Shown: positions 5,531-6,331 of the stretch, piece by piece
How positions within the stretch are numbered: the stretch's first letter is position 1
Layout of the letters: each line of letters starts with the position of its first letter
Assembly (NCBI GenBank): GCA_025981625.1
Contig: JAICXF010000077.1
Location: forward strand, 1-6,331
DNA length: 6,331 nucleotides
Direction: 5' to 3'
Origin: Sphingomonas sp.
GTDB taxonomy: Bacteria; Pseudomonadota; Alphaproteobacteria; Sphingomonadales; Sphingomonadaceae
The notes under the pieces: model-generated
The model's database searches: none
What the model was told of the DNA's origin: nothing
What the model saw: the letters and a program-made list of their open reading frames with translations, nothing else
Made by a program: the position numbers and the translations under genes

Positions 5531-6331
5531 ATGGTCGAGCAACCCGGTGCCAATATCGACCCGAGAACGGTGGAGGGGTTCGGGGAGGAATGGGCGGCTT
5601 TCGACCAGCGCGCGCTTAGGGACGAGGAGCTTGAGGCGCTTTTCGCTTCCTATTTCTCCATCTTCCCGTTTGACGAATTGCCGCCTCGCGCCGAAGGTTT
5701 CGACCTCGGATGCGGGTCCGGCCGCTGGGCTCGGCTCGTCGCGCCGAAGGTCGGACGACTGCACTGCATCGACCCCTCGCCCAAGGCGCTCGAGGTTGCA
5801 AGGAGGAGCCTTGCCGACTGCCGGGGAGCGGATCTCCACTGCGCGCCGGTCAGTGACATCCCGCTCGCCGACGGCAGCCAGGATTTCGGCTATGCGCTCG
5901 GAGTCCTGCATCACGTTCCCGATACCGAAGCCGGGCTTGCATCTTGCGTTCGCAAGCTGAAGCCGGGCGCGCCGTTCCTGCTTTATCTTTATTATGCGCT
6001 GGACAATCGACCGCGTTGGTACCGTGCGCTTTGGAGCCTCTCGGACATCCTACGCCGCCGGATTTCGAAATTGCCCTTTCCGGTTCGGCTCAGGCTCTCG
6101 AGCGCGATTGCCGCAATCGCTTATTATCCGCTCGCCCGCGCCGCGCGACTGGCCGAGCGGCACGGGGTCGACGTGGAGGGCATTCCGCTCAGCGCCTATC
6201 GGAATTTGAGTTTCTATACGATGCGGACCGATGCCCTCGACCGTTTCGGAACGCGCCTGGAACGGCGGTTTTCCCGCGGCGAGATTGAAGCGATGATGCG
6301 CCGCTCAGGCCTTGGCGAGATCGTCTTCAGC
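5531..6331 (+). CDS. Class I SAM-dependent methyltransferase (3' end outside window)
   Basis: Open frame of 267 codons from ATG 5531 to the last base, with no stop in the window. Seen: FGEEWAAFDQ (17-26); SAM motif I FDLGCGSGRWARLVA (57-71); HCIDPSPKALEVARR (78-92) with the acidic end of beta-2 at D81; PLADGSQDFGYALGVLHHVPD (111-131), the Methyltransf_11 core; and LKPGAPFLLYLYYALDNRP (143-161), after which comes a long basic, hydrophobic insert (about 162-210: RRRISKLPFPVRLRLSSA..) and LSFYTMRTDALDRFG (226-240). Related methyltransferases are common in polysaccharide clusters and are usually a little longer, so probably only a short tail is missing. It lacks the zinc and C-terminal domains of the C-methyltransferase, so O-methylation of a sugar is the likelier chemistry, but the substrate is unknown. 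It starts 5 bases after the glycosyltransferase stop, in the same operon. Confidence 0.88.
   Translation, partial: MVEQPGANIDPRTVEGFGEEWAAFDQRALRDEELEALFASYFSIFPFDELPPRAEGFDLGCGSGRWARLVAPKVGRLHCIDPSPKALEVARRSLADCRGADLHCAPVSDIPLADGSQDFGYALGVLHHVPDTEAGLASCVRKLKPGAPFLLYLYYALDNRPRWYRALWSLSDILRRRISKLPFPVRLRLSSAIAAIAYYPLARAARLAERHGVDVEGIPLSAYRNLSFYTMRTDALDRFGTRLERRFSRGEIEAMMRRSGLGEIVFS

Noticed and set aside
1..6331. Search for promoters, terminators, tRNAs, IS ends, repeats or CRISPR
   Set aside because: Genes abut or overlap throughout, leaving no non-coding gap over 5 bases after base 50. No hairpin plus T-tract, repeated unit or RNA-like fold was seen by eye.

Overview
The window is a GC-rich stretch of bacterial DNA, coding on the + strand from end to end with no intergenic space. 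It looks like the inside of a surface-polysaccharide (O-antigen, capsule or exopolysaccharide) cluster. GC-rich codon use, GTG starts and this gene style suggest an alphaproteobacterium, possibly a sphingomonad. That placement is an impression from style, because there is no rRNA or other taxonomic marker.

Layout: (i) 1-53, probably the last codons of an upstream gene; (ii) 50-826, glucose-1-phosphate cytidylyltransferase (RfbF type); (iii) 823-1875, CDP-glucose 4,6-dehydratase (RfbG type); (iv) 1875-2420, RmlC-like sugar 3,5-epimerase; (v) 2417-3640, three-domain sugar C-methyltransferase of the TylC3/TcaB9/NovU type; (vi) 3637-4467, extended-SDR oxidoreductase, probably the 4-ketoreductase; (vii) 4464-5525, probable GT-B glycosyltransferase; (viii) 5531-6331, class I SAM methyltransferase running off the right edge. 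The last gene has no stop codon in the window, so a caller that needs closed ORFs would miss it.

The genes read as one pathway. Glucose-1-phosphate and CTP give CDP-glucose, then CDP-4-keto-6-deoxyglucose. This is epimerised at C-3 and/or C-5, C-methylated beside the 4-keto group (C-3, or C-5 as with NovU), and reduced at C-4. The predicted product is a CDP-activated 6-deoxy sugar with a branching methyl group. The glycosyltransferase would transfer it, and the last methyltransferase might add an O-methyl group. Best-known C-methyl sugar pathways of this enzyme type are dTDP-linked antibiotic pathways, so the CDP version is the notable point. Its logic resembles what would be needed for CDP-vinelose (6-deoxy-3-C-methyl-2-O-methyl-L-talose, known from Azotobacter vinelandii).

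Four gene junctions are the same 4-base GTGA overlap and one is a TGATG overlap, which indicates a single, tightly coupled transcript. No promoter, terminator, RNA gene, repeat, mobile element or CRISPR array was seen.
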